Shown one piece after another: positions 1 through 8,500 of a stretch of DNA of 14,143 bases. How positions within the stretch are numbered: the first letter of the stretch is position 1; each line of letters opens with the position of its first letter. Under the pieces are notes generated by a model. It worked only from the letters and a program-made list of their open reading frames with translations. It had not been told where the DNA came from and did no database searches. The position numbers and the translations under genes were made by a program. The stretch covers positions 1 through 14,143 of the forward strand of contig QUTJ01031648.1 of NCBI GenBank assembly GCA_003573635.1, given 5' to 3'. Source of the DNA: Goniomonas avonlea (taxonomy: Eukaryota > Cryptophyceae > Goniomonadida > Goniomonadaceae).

Positions 1-6
1 CTGTGC

Positions 7-561
7 TCATCCTGCCAACGCGCCACAGTTGTCACAACTCTCTTCCCCGAGCCAAGCCTTCATCGTTTGCATTTTTCTGCTGCTACCAGACTTCGTTTTG
101 TTGCGAGTGAAAGCACTCACATCAGCAGGCCCAGCCTCGTTCGCAGCAGCACGAGCAAGGGCTCGAGTGTTCCTCGGCGGCGACGCCGCAGCAGGTTGGT
201 TCTGTCTGCGCTGCCTGCGCTTCCGCAGAGTTATTCTTGCCGGCGGTGGGCTCGGCTTGCGCTTGGGAACGAGGTCCTCCCGTGGCGGAGGGCGATCAAA
301 CTCCAGTGGCCGCGACAGGCAGGTGACGGCGACGTCGCTGCCCCCACAGCACGGACCGAACCACGGACTTGCCCGCGGGGTGGTGCGGGTGAGCCCCAGG
401 CAGAGCAGGTGGTAGGCTCGGCCACAGTGTGAGGCGCCGCAAGTTATGAGGTCGTCCTGATCTGGGAGGTCCTGCTGCTGTGCCGAGGGGTGGCGCTGTT
501 GTTGGGCGCAGAGGCTGCAGCGGGAGGAGGCAGGCGCCAAGGGCTGCTCTGCCCCGTGGAG
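7..561 (-). CDS. PHD-like zinc-finger protein, exon(s) at the 3' end of a gene
   Basis: One open exon read from an acceptor at 562-564 (a gctaac branch site just upstream, then cacacag) to a TGA at 7-9. No start ATG lies in it, so the 5' exons are missing or unrecognised. Near its start are a Cys-x2-Cys pair (CSLC), a Cys-x4-Cys pair (CGASHC) and His-x2-Cys (YHLLC), followed by a Trp and adjacent cysteines (WFGPCC). The order and spacing fit a C4HC3 PHD finger, the family that reads histone tails in the nucleus, but the last pair should be Cys-x2-Cys after the Trp and here is Cys-Cys. The rest is basic and Pro/Arg/Ala-rich (KRKPSPPPAR, LRKRRQRR), like a nuclear disordered tail. A strong donor GTGAGT at about 124 with a possible acceptor 44 nt on would give a different short C-terminus ending at a TGA at 32-34. 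The specific protein is not recognised; another zinc-binding fold is possible. Confidence 0.5.
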   Translation of the reverse strand, partial: LHGAEQPLAPASSRCSLCAQQQRHPSAQQQDLPDQDDLITCGASHCGRAYHLLCLGLTRTTPRASPWFGPCCGGSDVAVTCLSRPLEFDRPPPREDLVPKRKPSPPPARITLRKRRQRRQNQPAAASPPRNTRALARAAANEAGPADVSAFTRNKTKSGSSRKMQTMKAWLGEESCDNCGALAG

Positions 562-694
562 CTGTGTGGTGTTGCGTTAGCACTGAGCTCGCCCGCAGTT
601 GTGTGATCAATCGTTGTCAGAGAGCAAGTATAAGAGGACAAAGACGAGGGAGCTCTCTCCACGCCACGCTCCACGCACCACACCACCACACAAC

Positions 695-729
695 AGCACA
701 CCCTCGTATTTCGTATACGAGGGTGTGCT
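695..729. repeat. Perfect 15-bp inverted repeat with 5-nt loop
   Basis: The left arm 695-709 (AGCACACCCTCGTAT) is the exact reverse complement of the right arm 715-729, with loop TTCGT at 710-714. As RNA or extruded DNA it would be a very stable hairpin on either strand. A degenerate extra copy of the arm core (CCTCCGTATTTCG) follows at 730-743. There is no T-run, and the setting is eukaryotic, so a bacterial-type terminator is not implied. Confidence 0.85.
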
Positions 730-1253
730 CCCTCCGTATTTCGACAACCCTCGTTCTGTATGCCGTCGGATGCCTGCACATCGTACGCAAAGAGAGAAAT
801 GGCACCAATGAAGACGGAGAGGCGAAAGAGAGATCGAGCTAGAGAGGAGTAAAAGAATGGGGGGTGCGGTTCTATCGCGACGCGAGGCCTCGCAGAGCGT
901 GTCGAACGGAGTAACGAAAGGACACGCACCAAGGGGACCGGCCGCCTCTCGACAAGATCGCGGATGAAAGAGCAGTGCACGTCACTCTCCCTGCACAGGC
1001 ATGATTATCGAACACGTCCAATGACCCAAGCAAGAGGCGTGAAACCTTGTTTGTTGTAAGCAGGAGCGAGAGAGAACACCGCAGGGGCTGATAAGTCGCA
1101 GAGGGATCTCAAGGAATGGAGGTTGTGTTCGGAACGAGACAGCGATAGCCATGGCTTGGAAAGTTGCAGGGCGGGCGTGACTTGGAGGAAGGTGAACGAA
1201 CCAGGTCACCACGTCCGACCCTCTCCTTCTCGCTGTGACGGAAACTCCACCCA

Positions 1254-1352
1254 TCCCTCCCCCCCGCTTCCTCCCTCTCCCCCTCCCTCCCTCCCTTCCT
1301 CCCTCCCCCCTCTCCTTCTCTCTTTGTTCCTCTCTCTTTCCCCCCTCTTTTT
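1254..1352. repeat. Polypyrimidine tract
   Basis: About 100 nt made almost entirely of C and T on the plus strand, in CCCTCC and TCTCTTTC blocks, interrupted by a few G or A. It is low-complexity DNA of the type that can form H-DNA. It opens a false Ser/Pro-rich frame on plus and a false Arg/Glu/Gly-rich frame on minus. Confidence 0.8.
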
Positions 1353-1520
1353 CTCCCCGCGATGGAACTGAGGCAGGGGTTGTGCGCGCACCTCAGAAAA
1401 TGGAGAACGGCGCTAGTGTAGTCGTTGGGGAAGCCGAGGACGTGCCTGGGCATAGGACTAGATGAGAACTTGTGAGCCAAGGCGCGTGACAGATGTGCGC
1501 GTTGTGTGAGTTCGGTGCTG

Positions 1521-1563
1521 TTTTTTGTGTTGCGTTTTGTGTTGCGTTTTGTGTTTGTGTTGC
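1521..1563. repeat. Short tandem repeat, 12-bp unit TTTTGTGTTGCG
   Basis: About three and a half imperfect copies of a T/G-rich 12-mer (TTTTGTGTTGCG) in direct orientation. It is intergenic, with no coding sense in any frame. Confidence 0.75.
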
Positions 1564-1659
1564 TGCTAGAGGTACATGTGTCGAGTTCGCGGTGCTGCGG
1601 TTCGCCGACAACGTCTAAGCAACACAGAGCAGGCTTCACAGTGCAGACTCCCTTTGCCC

Positions 1660-1719
1660 GCAGGCTTCCTTTTGATCGCTGGAGCTGCACAGTGCAGGCT
1701 TCCTTGTGATCGTTGGAGC
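1660..1719. repeat. Direct repeat of 26 bp, 34-bp period
   Basis: Segments 1660-1685 and 1694-1719 (both beginning GCAGGCTTCCTT and ending TTGGAGC or CTGGAGC) match at 24 of 26 positions. A shorter related block, CACAGTGCAG, precedes each copy (about 1637 and 1688), so this is a decayed tandem duplication. Confidence 0.75.
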
Positions 1720-2109
1720 AGTTTCGACCGGCGAGTTTGAGGAGGGAGATGACGGCAGTGGCTCGTAGGAGGCTACCTCGCGTAGCGTTCGACGCCACCG
1801 CGCTCGCGATGCTGTCCATTCTCTCCATCGTGCGACGGTCGACGTGGCAGGCCCTCGGCTACCTCCGCACCGCAACCCGCAATCATACACGCAGTGAACG
1901 TGAACTCCAAGAGGAGAAACGACAGCCAACTCGCCGGACAGACAGAAGTAGCAGACATCGTATTGTGTGTGTGTGTGAAGGGGGGGGGGGCGCACGCTGC
2001 AACACCAGCCTTGTGGGCCAATTCCATTGGATCTGGTTGGAGCAATGTTAGTCGAGTGCGACAGCCCGGCGCCAGCAGTCATCTGAAATGTCCAGCTCAG
2101 AAATTTCGC

Positions 2110-2172
2110 TGTCTCTGTCTCCGTGTCTCTGTCTCCGTGTCTCTGTCTCCGTGTCTCTGTCTCCGTGTCTCT
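2110..2172. repeat. Minisatellite, 14-bp unit GTGTCTCTGTCTCC
   Basis: Four to five near-perfect direct copies of the 14-mer GTGTCTCTGTCTCC, fading into CT-rich sequence up to about 2220. The period is not a multiple of three and each frame gives a repeating Ser/Val/Leu/Cys string, so it is not treated as coding. Confidence 0.85.
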
Positions 2173-2473
2173 GGCTCAGTATCTCAGAGCCTCTCTCCCA
2201 TTTCTCTCCCTCTCTCTTCTTGTATTTGTTGGTTCTCTCCGCCTCTGCCTGCTCTCAATAGTTCGGTTGTGCCAGTCGAGAGCAGCAAAACTACACGGTA
2301 ACTTTCTCGAACTTTTTCACAGCATCACTGTGGAGACGATCGCATTAGTCAGGGCGAATCTAACAGGGTTCTCACCGTAAGCCTGCCCTTGGCTTGGAAC
2401 ACTGGAGACGCAGAAATGCAGCTGTCCCCACCTAAAGATTGGAATTACAAGAGCGAAATGGAAGAGAAGGGGG

Positions 2474-2545
2474 GATGTGTGCGTGTGTGCGTGTGCGTGT
2501 GCGTGTGTGCGTGCGTGGGAGTGTGCGTGTGTGTGCAAGTGGATG
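2474..2545. repeat. GT/GC dinucleotide-rich microsatellite
   Basis: An alternating purine-pyrimidine run of GTGTGC and GTGCGT blocks, continued by GCGCGCGCC around 2556-2566. Such sequence favours Z-DNA. It is non-coding by composition. Confidence 0.8.
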
Positions 2546-2627
2546 AAAATGCCTGTGCGCGCGCGCCCGCGAGTGTGTACAGACGGGATGTGTGTTTGTT
2601 GTGTTTGTGTGTGGGATTGCGCCCGAA

Positions 2628-2692
2628 ACAGACAGAGACAGAGACACAGAGATGGAGACGGGGCCAGAGACAGAGACAGAGCACAGGCAGTG
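2628..2692. repeat. GACAGA/GAGACA microsatellite
   Basis: Imperfect hexamer repeats (GACAGAGACAGAGACACAGA and variants) in two blocks separated by about 20 nt. The ambiguous base at 2740 lies shortly after. Confidence 0.75.
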
Positions 2693-2837
2693 GCCGAAGT
2701 CTCCATATGCGGCAAATATCGCACCAAGCGCGAGAGGCCNAGCACCGCCGCAGCTTGTCTCTCCTTCTGGGACCGTTGACGGTCTTGAGGATCCCAGCTC
2801 TGCGTAATCACTGACTGAGAACCAGTTGTTGCGACGA

Positions 2838-3066
2838 GTGGAGGGAGGGGGGGAGGGTAGGGAGAGAAAGAGAGAGTGCTAGAGAGGGCGGGGCGGGGAG
2901 CGGACGAGTGTGCGTCAAGTATTGCAGGTTTGCTGCGTACTGCTTTGTCTTGAAACGGCAGAAGACGACAGCGTTCTCCTCCCACCCACTCTCCCCTCCT
3001 CTCTCCCTCCCACTCGCTCCCCCCCACCTCTCTCTCCTCCCTCCCTCCCGTCCCGCCCTCTCCTTC
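2838..3066. repeat. Purine tract followed by pyrimidine tract
   Basis: On the plus strand 2838-2907 is G/A-rich (GGAGGGAGGG, GGGCGGGGCGGGG) and 2986-3066 is C/T-rich, so the two flanks are loosely complementary around a normal-complexity core of about 80 nt. The core reads open in several frames but has no recognisable motif. Confidence 0.6.
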
Positions 3067-3118
3067 TGTTGTCGACCCAGCGAGCACGCAGAAACAGACG
3101 CACACAGACTGGCAAGAC

Positions 3119-5531
3119 TCACAAGTCAGCCCAGCGATCACCCTCACCACCGCCGCCACGGCAACAATCGACGGCAGCAGCGTGTGCCTCCACAGCCTCT
3201 CCAGTGCTTACGAGTCCTTGCGCCAGAAGAGTTCGCAACGCCGCCAGGCCGAGACGGGACAGGGGGTCACACTGCAAGAGGGCTTTCGTCGCTGGTTGCA
3301 GAAGGGTTTGTTGGAGGTGGGGACGCTGCAAGGACAGAAGAACGGCCCTCCTGCACAGCACGATTTGAACTCAAACTCCAAGAAAAACTACTTCACGACA
3401 GCTTCACGCTATTAAAGAGTCATCGGCACCGGGGTGCAAGCGACGTATGCCGTTTCGCATAGTTTGCCACTTTTGGGGTGGTTGAGTGGCGAGAATCGGC
3501 AGACGAGGGGGGTTCGGTCTCGGCATTTCTGACGAAAACACACGGGGAAGCGTTGCTCGTAGACGCACCGATGCGCGTTCGGAGAAGCATTATCATCGCG
3601 GTGTTGCGTGACAACAAAGTCTTGCAAGAGGTCCCAGTCGCCGCCCATCACGAAGACCTGCGCAAACACAAATCAACTGGCGCACTGAGTCTACCTGTGA
3701 AGACGAGTCTGATACAAGTGTCATTTCCCAGTGTCTCAAGGAGCCTTGGTTTCCGGGGGAAGACGAGTGGGAGTACGCCTGGGCAGGTGCTCGGTTTTAC
3801 TGATGAGCGTTTACTGATGAGCGAACTCTCGCCCTGTGTCCGTCTGCCTGTGTCCGACGACCCGCTGTCTCTCTGTTTCTGTTCTCCGTTGCCACTCTCT
3901 GTCTGCTTGCCTGTATCTGTCTGGTTAGGCTGGCTGATTGCCAGCCTAGTCAGCTTGTCGGTCTGGCCTTCGGTCTCTGTCCTTGTGCCGTCCCTGTCGT
4001 CTGTCCTTGCCGTCCCTCGCTGCAGTATCCTACCTGGTACAAATGGTCTGCTGCTGCGTCATTGTCCGGGGCAAGTCGAAGGCATTTCTCCAAGGACTCT
4101 CGTGCCTCAGCTGCAAAACGTTTCACAAAAACCGATTGTTGCACATCGCACAAACACACTGTGTCAGGACTGCTGATCGAGCGCTCAAGGATAAGCATTC
4201 GAGCATCATACAAACAATCCATACCATAGTGCGGATGCGCGCGAACACCACCCGCTGCTGGATCACCACTCTCGGCTACATCTGAACTGGACGCGACTGT
4301 TGACTGCGACATCGAATTTGACGGTTGTGGTGACGGCTGTGTCAGGGCTGGCTCCGAAAAGAGCGGGAAAAGGCCACGGGACTGGTGGTCGAAGTCAGCC
4401 TCGAGTCGTTGTTGTTGCTGCACTTGCTCCTCCTGCGAGATGGACGAGTTAAACATCGATGGGGTTGATCGTTAGGGCGAGATTGAAGCTGAAATGCCTG
4501 GAGGACCCGCAAAACTGCCGCTCGAACGACAGGAGAGAAAAAATAATTGGCGACCATAACCCACCCGTAGCAACGCGAGGCAGACCGCTCCTCGTAGGAA
4601 CAATAATGTTGGATTCTCACTGTACTCGGTTCCAGATGCCATGCGCCTGCTCGAGTTGAATTTGGATTGTCAAAGAGGGGCGGTTTACACACGTGATAAG
4701 CTCGGTGCGAGCAGCCTGCAAGTCGCGAGCAAGAAGCAAGGCAAGAACCAGCTCGATGACAAAGGGCACATGCTGTGAAAGCGGTCAACGTGTGCGTTGG
4801 GACAGCGAAATACCGCACCCGCAAACTGTGGTCGACCTCGACGACCGAGCGCAGGAAACGTAAATGTGACGGACCAGAGAATTCATTCCCTCCAGCAGAC
4901 TGTAAAACCTCCATACCAGCCTGAAAGCATGGTCGGGACTCTTTCTACAACGAGTGCAGTTACCTTAAAGACCACGTCGGGTACATCTCTGAAGACCGGC
5001 AGCAGAGCGCTGAGCAGCTCGCCAGAAGCGGCTGTGTCCCTTCGTAGAAGCGCCTGCCTCAATGCGATGCAAAGATTTCGAGTGTGCACCTTCACAACCT
5101 GAGGGTTTGGAAGTTCGTGAATGCACGGCTTCAGCTCGGCGCCTTCGCTTTGCAGCAGGACCTCCTCGGGAGCAAGCTCGCTCGCAAATGGCTACAGAGA
5201 AGAGTCAACCGGTGCCAAGGCATGTCAGCAAACACACCTCCGAGCAAAGAAAAGGCAGGTTGCCCCAGCTCGAATGCCTTTTGTTTCTGGGAGCCGATAG
5301 CCACAGGTGCGAGGGCCGATCGCAACTGTGAAAAATTCTGTACTGGTAGCATGTGCGGCAGAGTACACCTGTCTCAGTCGATACCCATTGTGCTGACCCC
5401 TCTGTGCTGCATACTGCACAACGCACAACAGATGGGATCGGCACTGTCTTTTTCTTCCTCGGTCGCCCAAGGCCCATTCCTCCACGTTTCGTTCGCTTGG
5501 GCGAAACGTTATCTGTGTCGACTATCGTCAT
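3119..5531 (-). CDS. TAF1A: TAF1A-like RNA polymerase I initiation factor subunit with N-terminal AT-hook and GATA-type zinc finger
   Basis: Nine exons, read downwards: 5531-5238, 5191-4964, 4920-4819, 4772-4626, 4432-4171, 4110-4034, 3657-3569, 3528-3430 and 3350-3119; about 509 residues. Residues 20-28 hold an AT-hook core (GRPRKKK). Residues 38-61 are a Cys-x2-Cys-x16-Cys-x2-Cys finger with the GATA-type tail (FHSCDRP, RNKR at 82-85). From about 110 on the chain is helical and tracks human TAF1A as I remember it: a PDVVFKAGMEVLQ block, a LARDLQAARTEL block, SPNAH near residue 397, and a SRLGLAALRTLL block near the end. TAF1A is the TPR-like subunit of SL1/TIF-IB, which recruits Pol I to rDNA promoters. 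The intron 4625-4433 (donor GTACAG) and the 60-nt intron 4170-4111 are uncertain. The TGA at 3121-3119 overlaps a GTGAGT donor, so the C-terminus may continue. The gene is divergent from MPS1. The finger is firmer than the TAF1A assignment. Confidence 0.65.
3796..3823. repeat. Perfect 14-bp tandem duplication
   Basis: TTTACTGATGAGCG occurs twice back to back (3796-3809 and 3810-3823) inside the 376-nt intron 3658-4033 of the TAF1A-like gene. The rest of that intron (3840-4020) is rich in CTGTCT/TGTCTG words on the plus strand. Confidence 0.85.
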
Positions 5532-5595
5532 CGAAGCACGCGAGCGAAACAGCCGTTCCCTTGAACTTTTCAAAAAAACAACAGGTGCGTCGAGC
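5532..5595. promoter_or_regulatory. Core of a bidirectional promoter between TAF1A-like and MPS1 genes
   Basis: Only 64 bp separate the two divergent start codons (minus ATG at 5531-5529, plus ATG at 5596-5598). Transcription start sites and promoter elements must therefore lie here or overlap the first exons. No TATA box is visible; a T/A run (CAAAAAAACAACAG) sits at 5571-5584. An 8-bp perfect inverted repeat, ACGTTTCG at 5484-5491 and CGAAACGT at 5502-5509, lies just outside, within the TAF1A-like first exon. It contains GGGCGAAA, which resembles the E2F/DP site (TTTCGCCC on the other strand). An E2F-type role is only a guess from a loose match. Confidence 0.55.
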
Positions 5596-8500
5596 ATGTC
5601 GGTGGTGGACAAGGAGAACATCGAGCCCAGCTCTGGCCGAAAAACTCGGGGGTCCGCTGTCAAATCTAAGACACCACTCCGGGATCGCAATGGAGAGTCA
5701 AAGACAACCACCCCTTGGAAGTCTGGCGAGACCTCGAGCGTGAGTGCATGCACGTCATATCGTTGCCCTCTGACTTGTTGTGCAGCTCTCGAAGCAAAGG
5801 TCTTTGGCGGCGTGGTGCACAATGTTCAAGGAGTTTCCTGAACTAAAGGGGTCAAAAGAAAGCAAGAAGTTGCTCGAGAGGATGTTTGCTGAGGCCCTCG
5901 ACAAACAACTGGATGTCGATACTCACCGAAACGATGAGGACTATGTGGGCCTCTGGCTTCGGCGCGTGAAGCACGAAGAGTAAGGCACAATTGTTGGACT
6001 ATAGTACGTATGTTAAAATCAACTGGCTTGCAGGGGAGAGGAGCGCAAGGAGTACTTGAAGTACATGAAGGTTTCGGGCATCGGACGACGCAGCGCTCCA
6101 TTCTACATGGAGCTAGCGCAATGTGAGGGCCCTTTGTCATTGTTCGGCTGAGGGACAATTACTCAGTGTTTTGGGTTCAGGTCAGCGAGATTCGAAGAAA
6201 GCTGAGAAAATTCTGCAAGAGGGCATCGAGCAAAACGCACAGCCCATCTCGTACATCCAGAGGTGCCTCCAGCTCCTGCAGCAGGGCGAAGAGATTGAGG
6301 ATGCCTGCCGTCAAGAGGTCTCAAACAATCATCCATCACAGGTACTCTCTCTATTATTCCAAAATGGCGGTTTAAAGTGTGGCTCAGATACCTAGCCCCG
6401 AGCCCGAGCCCAAGCGCGAGGTGGCGCCGGACGACCCAACGGTCGCGCTGCCTAACTTGAAAGGCCCAGCAAAAACCCCAGCCACAACCAAACGTGTTGT
6501 GCTTCCGTCTGATGTGACAGGTGCGTGGTCGATATCTTCGCTAAGCTCTCGGCCGACTGAAACCTGCAGAGGTCGTCCCGAGCAAAGCCATCGCTGAAAT
6601 CACTGCTCCCGACACTGCTCGCCGACGCCGACTGGGAAGGCTCAACGTTGGTGGTGCGTGTTCTTTTATCTGTTTTTCGCTTGGCTGTTGCTGCAAGTCC
6701 TGGCTGTCCTGCAAGTTCGAACGATTCAAATCTGAGAGGGCGGTGGCAGGTGGCGCCCGGCGTGTTGTTCGTGCTGAGGACGCCGCGCCTGATTCCGCGG
6801 TCCCCGCCGTCGGTGCGTTGCTCAACGCACTCAGGGCATGACGTCTGTTACTCTATACGTAGTCAAGTAATCGCATTGAGCTCTGGGTACAAGAATGGCA
6901 GAGATTAGAAACAGCCGCGTGTCTTGCCTGGAGTATGCATGTCCAACGCGTGCTGTCCAAGGGATTAAATTTGCTGATGTTTTTCGAGATTGAGTGCTCT
7001 TTAGAGTGGACACTCAGACTGTGGGGGGTGCATTGCGCACGACGTCCGACCAGCAGCTCGCCGCTTCACCTCTGTGTGCACTTGCTTTACTCTGTGCACT
7101 TACTTAACTCCACTTGACCACTGTGTGCACTTGCTTTACTCCACTTCACTACTGTGTGCACTTACTTAACCCGTTTGACCACTGTGTGCACTTGCTTTAC
7201 TCCACTTCACCTCTGTGTGCACTTGCTCTCCTCTCCAATGATTCCGTCTAACGCTGTCTCCTTGCAAACGCTCTCCGCCCGTGTTGACCATTTGCTACAG
7301 ACACGCCTTCAATGGAGGAGGCGGAAGAAACGCCGACGCCAGTCGCCACCCCGCAGTCTCCTCCTCAGCGCACTACCCGGGCGGTGGCTGTTGCCCGTCG
7401 CGAAATCGTAAGTCAGCTCTTTATTGATTGGATCCTGGACAATTATCTGAGCACACACCAGAGCTGTCACCAATGTTAACCCCAACACCAGCCGGAGTAG
7501 ACGGTATTTATTTGGTGTTGCATTAGCGCACAACCCGAGCGGCGGTTGTTGGCTGAGCCGAGCTCCAAACCCCCTCGATACTTACTTCATAACTATTGAC
7601 ACCAGCATAAATCTCAACCATTTCCGTCTCGGCTCACGTGGACGCACACAGAACACCACACTCACGCACACGCACACGCACACTCACACTCACACTCACG
7701 CACTCACAGCAGGAGACTCCAGCCCGAGATTCAACCCCCGCTCCCAGCGACAACGAGCCTACCCAGCCCACCCTCAGCCGTCAGTCCCGCCGCACTGCCT
7801 CCGCCTCCGCCACAGCGGCGCCAGCAACCACAACACCAGTGGCGAAAGCGCGGGTCCCTCCGGCCGCGCTTCCTGCGGCCCCGACGACGTCCAAGGCGAC
7901 AGAGGATGAGGTGCAGTTTACGCGCGGGGACAATGGTCGTGGGTCGGCACAGCGAACTGCGTCCGACGCGATGGGCGAGGCGACGGTTGTGGGCCCCGTG
8001 AGCGCTGTGAGCGATGCGACACCGCAAGGAGACCTGTGGAAGATTGGAGACGAAGTGCCGGCTGGGTGCATTATGGTAGGTTGGGTTCGGCGTGGCGGTG
8101 TAAAATCACGTTGGTCTTTGTTTTGGTTGGCGCGCTCTACGTCGCTGGGACGCTTGTGCCGTGTCACTCACCCTATCTCCCCCAGGTCAATGGGTACCCG
8201 TATAAGAAGCTGATGGTGATCGGCAAAGGCGGGATGGGGAAGGTGTTTAAAGTGAAAAGCCTCCGTACCGACACGGAACTGGCAGTCAAGCGTATGCAGC
8301 TGAACCCGAACGACGACGTCGAGCGTCGTGAGTTTCCCCCCCCCCCGTCAATGTGCATTTGAGTATGAACTCCATGATAACATTCCCAGCCAAACGTAGT
8401 CGAATTGCCCCCCTTTGAATCGATTACGTCCTTACCTTCCTTTTCAAGTTTCTTGGAAACGGTCACAAGTTCCTTTTGATCCCTATTTGTTTCCCAGCGA

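Larger units (their letters stand above)
562..3118. other. 2.5-kb gene-poor, repeat-rich stretch
   Basis: No reading frame here shows a recognisable domain, a credible splice chain or a consistent protein-like composition. The long open frames on both strands mostly translate simple repeats: Ser/Pro/Leu from CT-rich DNA, Cys/Val from GT-rich DNA, Arg/Glu/Gly from GA-rich DNA. The stretch could hold the promoter and 5' exons of the PHD-like gene, the 3' UTR of the TAF1A-like gene, or further exons of either that I cannot identify. The one ambiguous base of the window (2740) lies here, next to the microsatellites, which suggests an assembly difficulty. Confidence 0.6.

Noticed and set aside
629-636. 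TATA-like TATAAGAG on plus
   Set aside because: No gene is recognised downstream on that strand within a plausible distance.
1109-1828. 239-residue open frame on minus
   Set aside because: Half of it translates the polypyrimidine tract (Arg/Glu/Gly repeats) and the rest shows no domain, splice support or codon pattern.
1713-2051. 112-residue plus frame starting with an Arg-rich, mitochondrial-presequence-like segment
   Set aside because: It runs into a GT repeat and a G-tract with no mature domain and no donor giving a sensible next exon.
2317-3159. 280-residue open frame on minus, the longest in the window
   Set aside because: It crosses five microsatellites and the ambiguous base; the composition is His/Thr, Ser/Leu and Gly/Glu repeats, as expected from simple DNA.
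3796-3830. Hammerhead-ribozyme-like words (CTGATGAG and GCGAA)
   Set aside because: There is no complementary stem II between them and no stem III or cleavage triplet; the words come from a 14-bp tandem duplication.
4342-4914. 190-residue uninterrupted minus frame used as one exon
   Set aside because: Only its first part (4920-4819) continues the TAF1A-like chain; after that the better protein-like frame is another one (HVPFVIELVLALLLARD), reached by a 46-nt intron.
3119-5531. Integrator subunit 8 or 10 as the identity of the minus gene
   Set aside because: Helical-repeat character fits, but the ordered blocks and SPNAH motif follow TAF1A and not the Integrator subunits I remember.
5529-5822. 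Upstream extension of the minus TAF1A-like frame to 5822
   Set aside because: It would overlap MPS1 exon 1 antisense; the ATG at 5531-5529 starts directly before the AT-hook and zinc finger.
7066-7232. CRISPR-like array
   Set aside because: The units are contiguous with no unique spacers, lie in a eukaryotic intron and diverge as a minisatellite.
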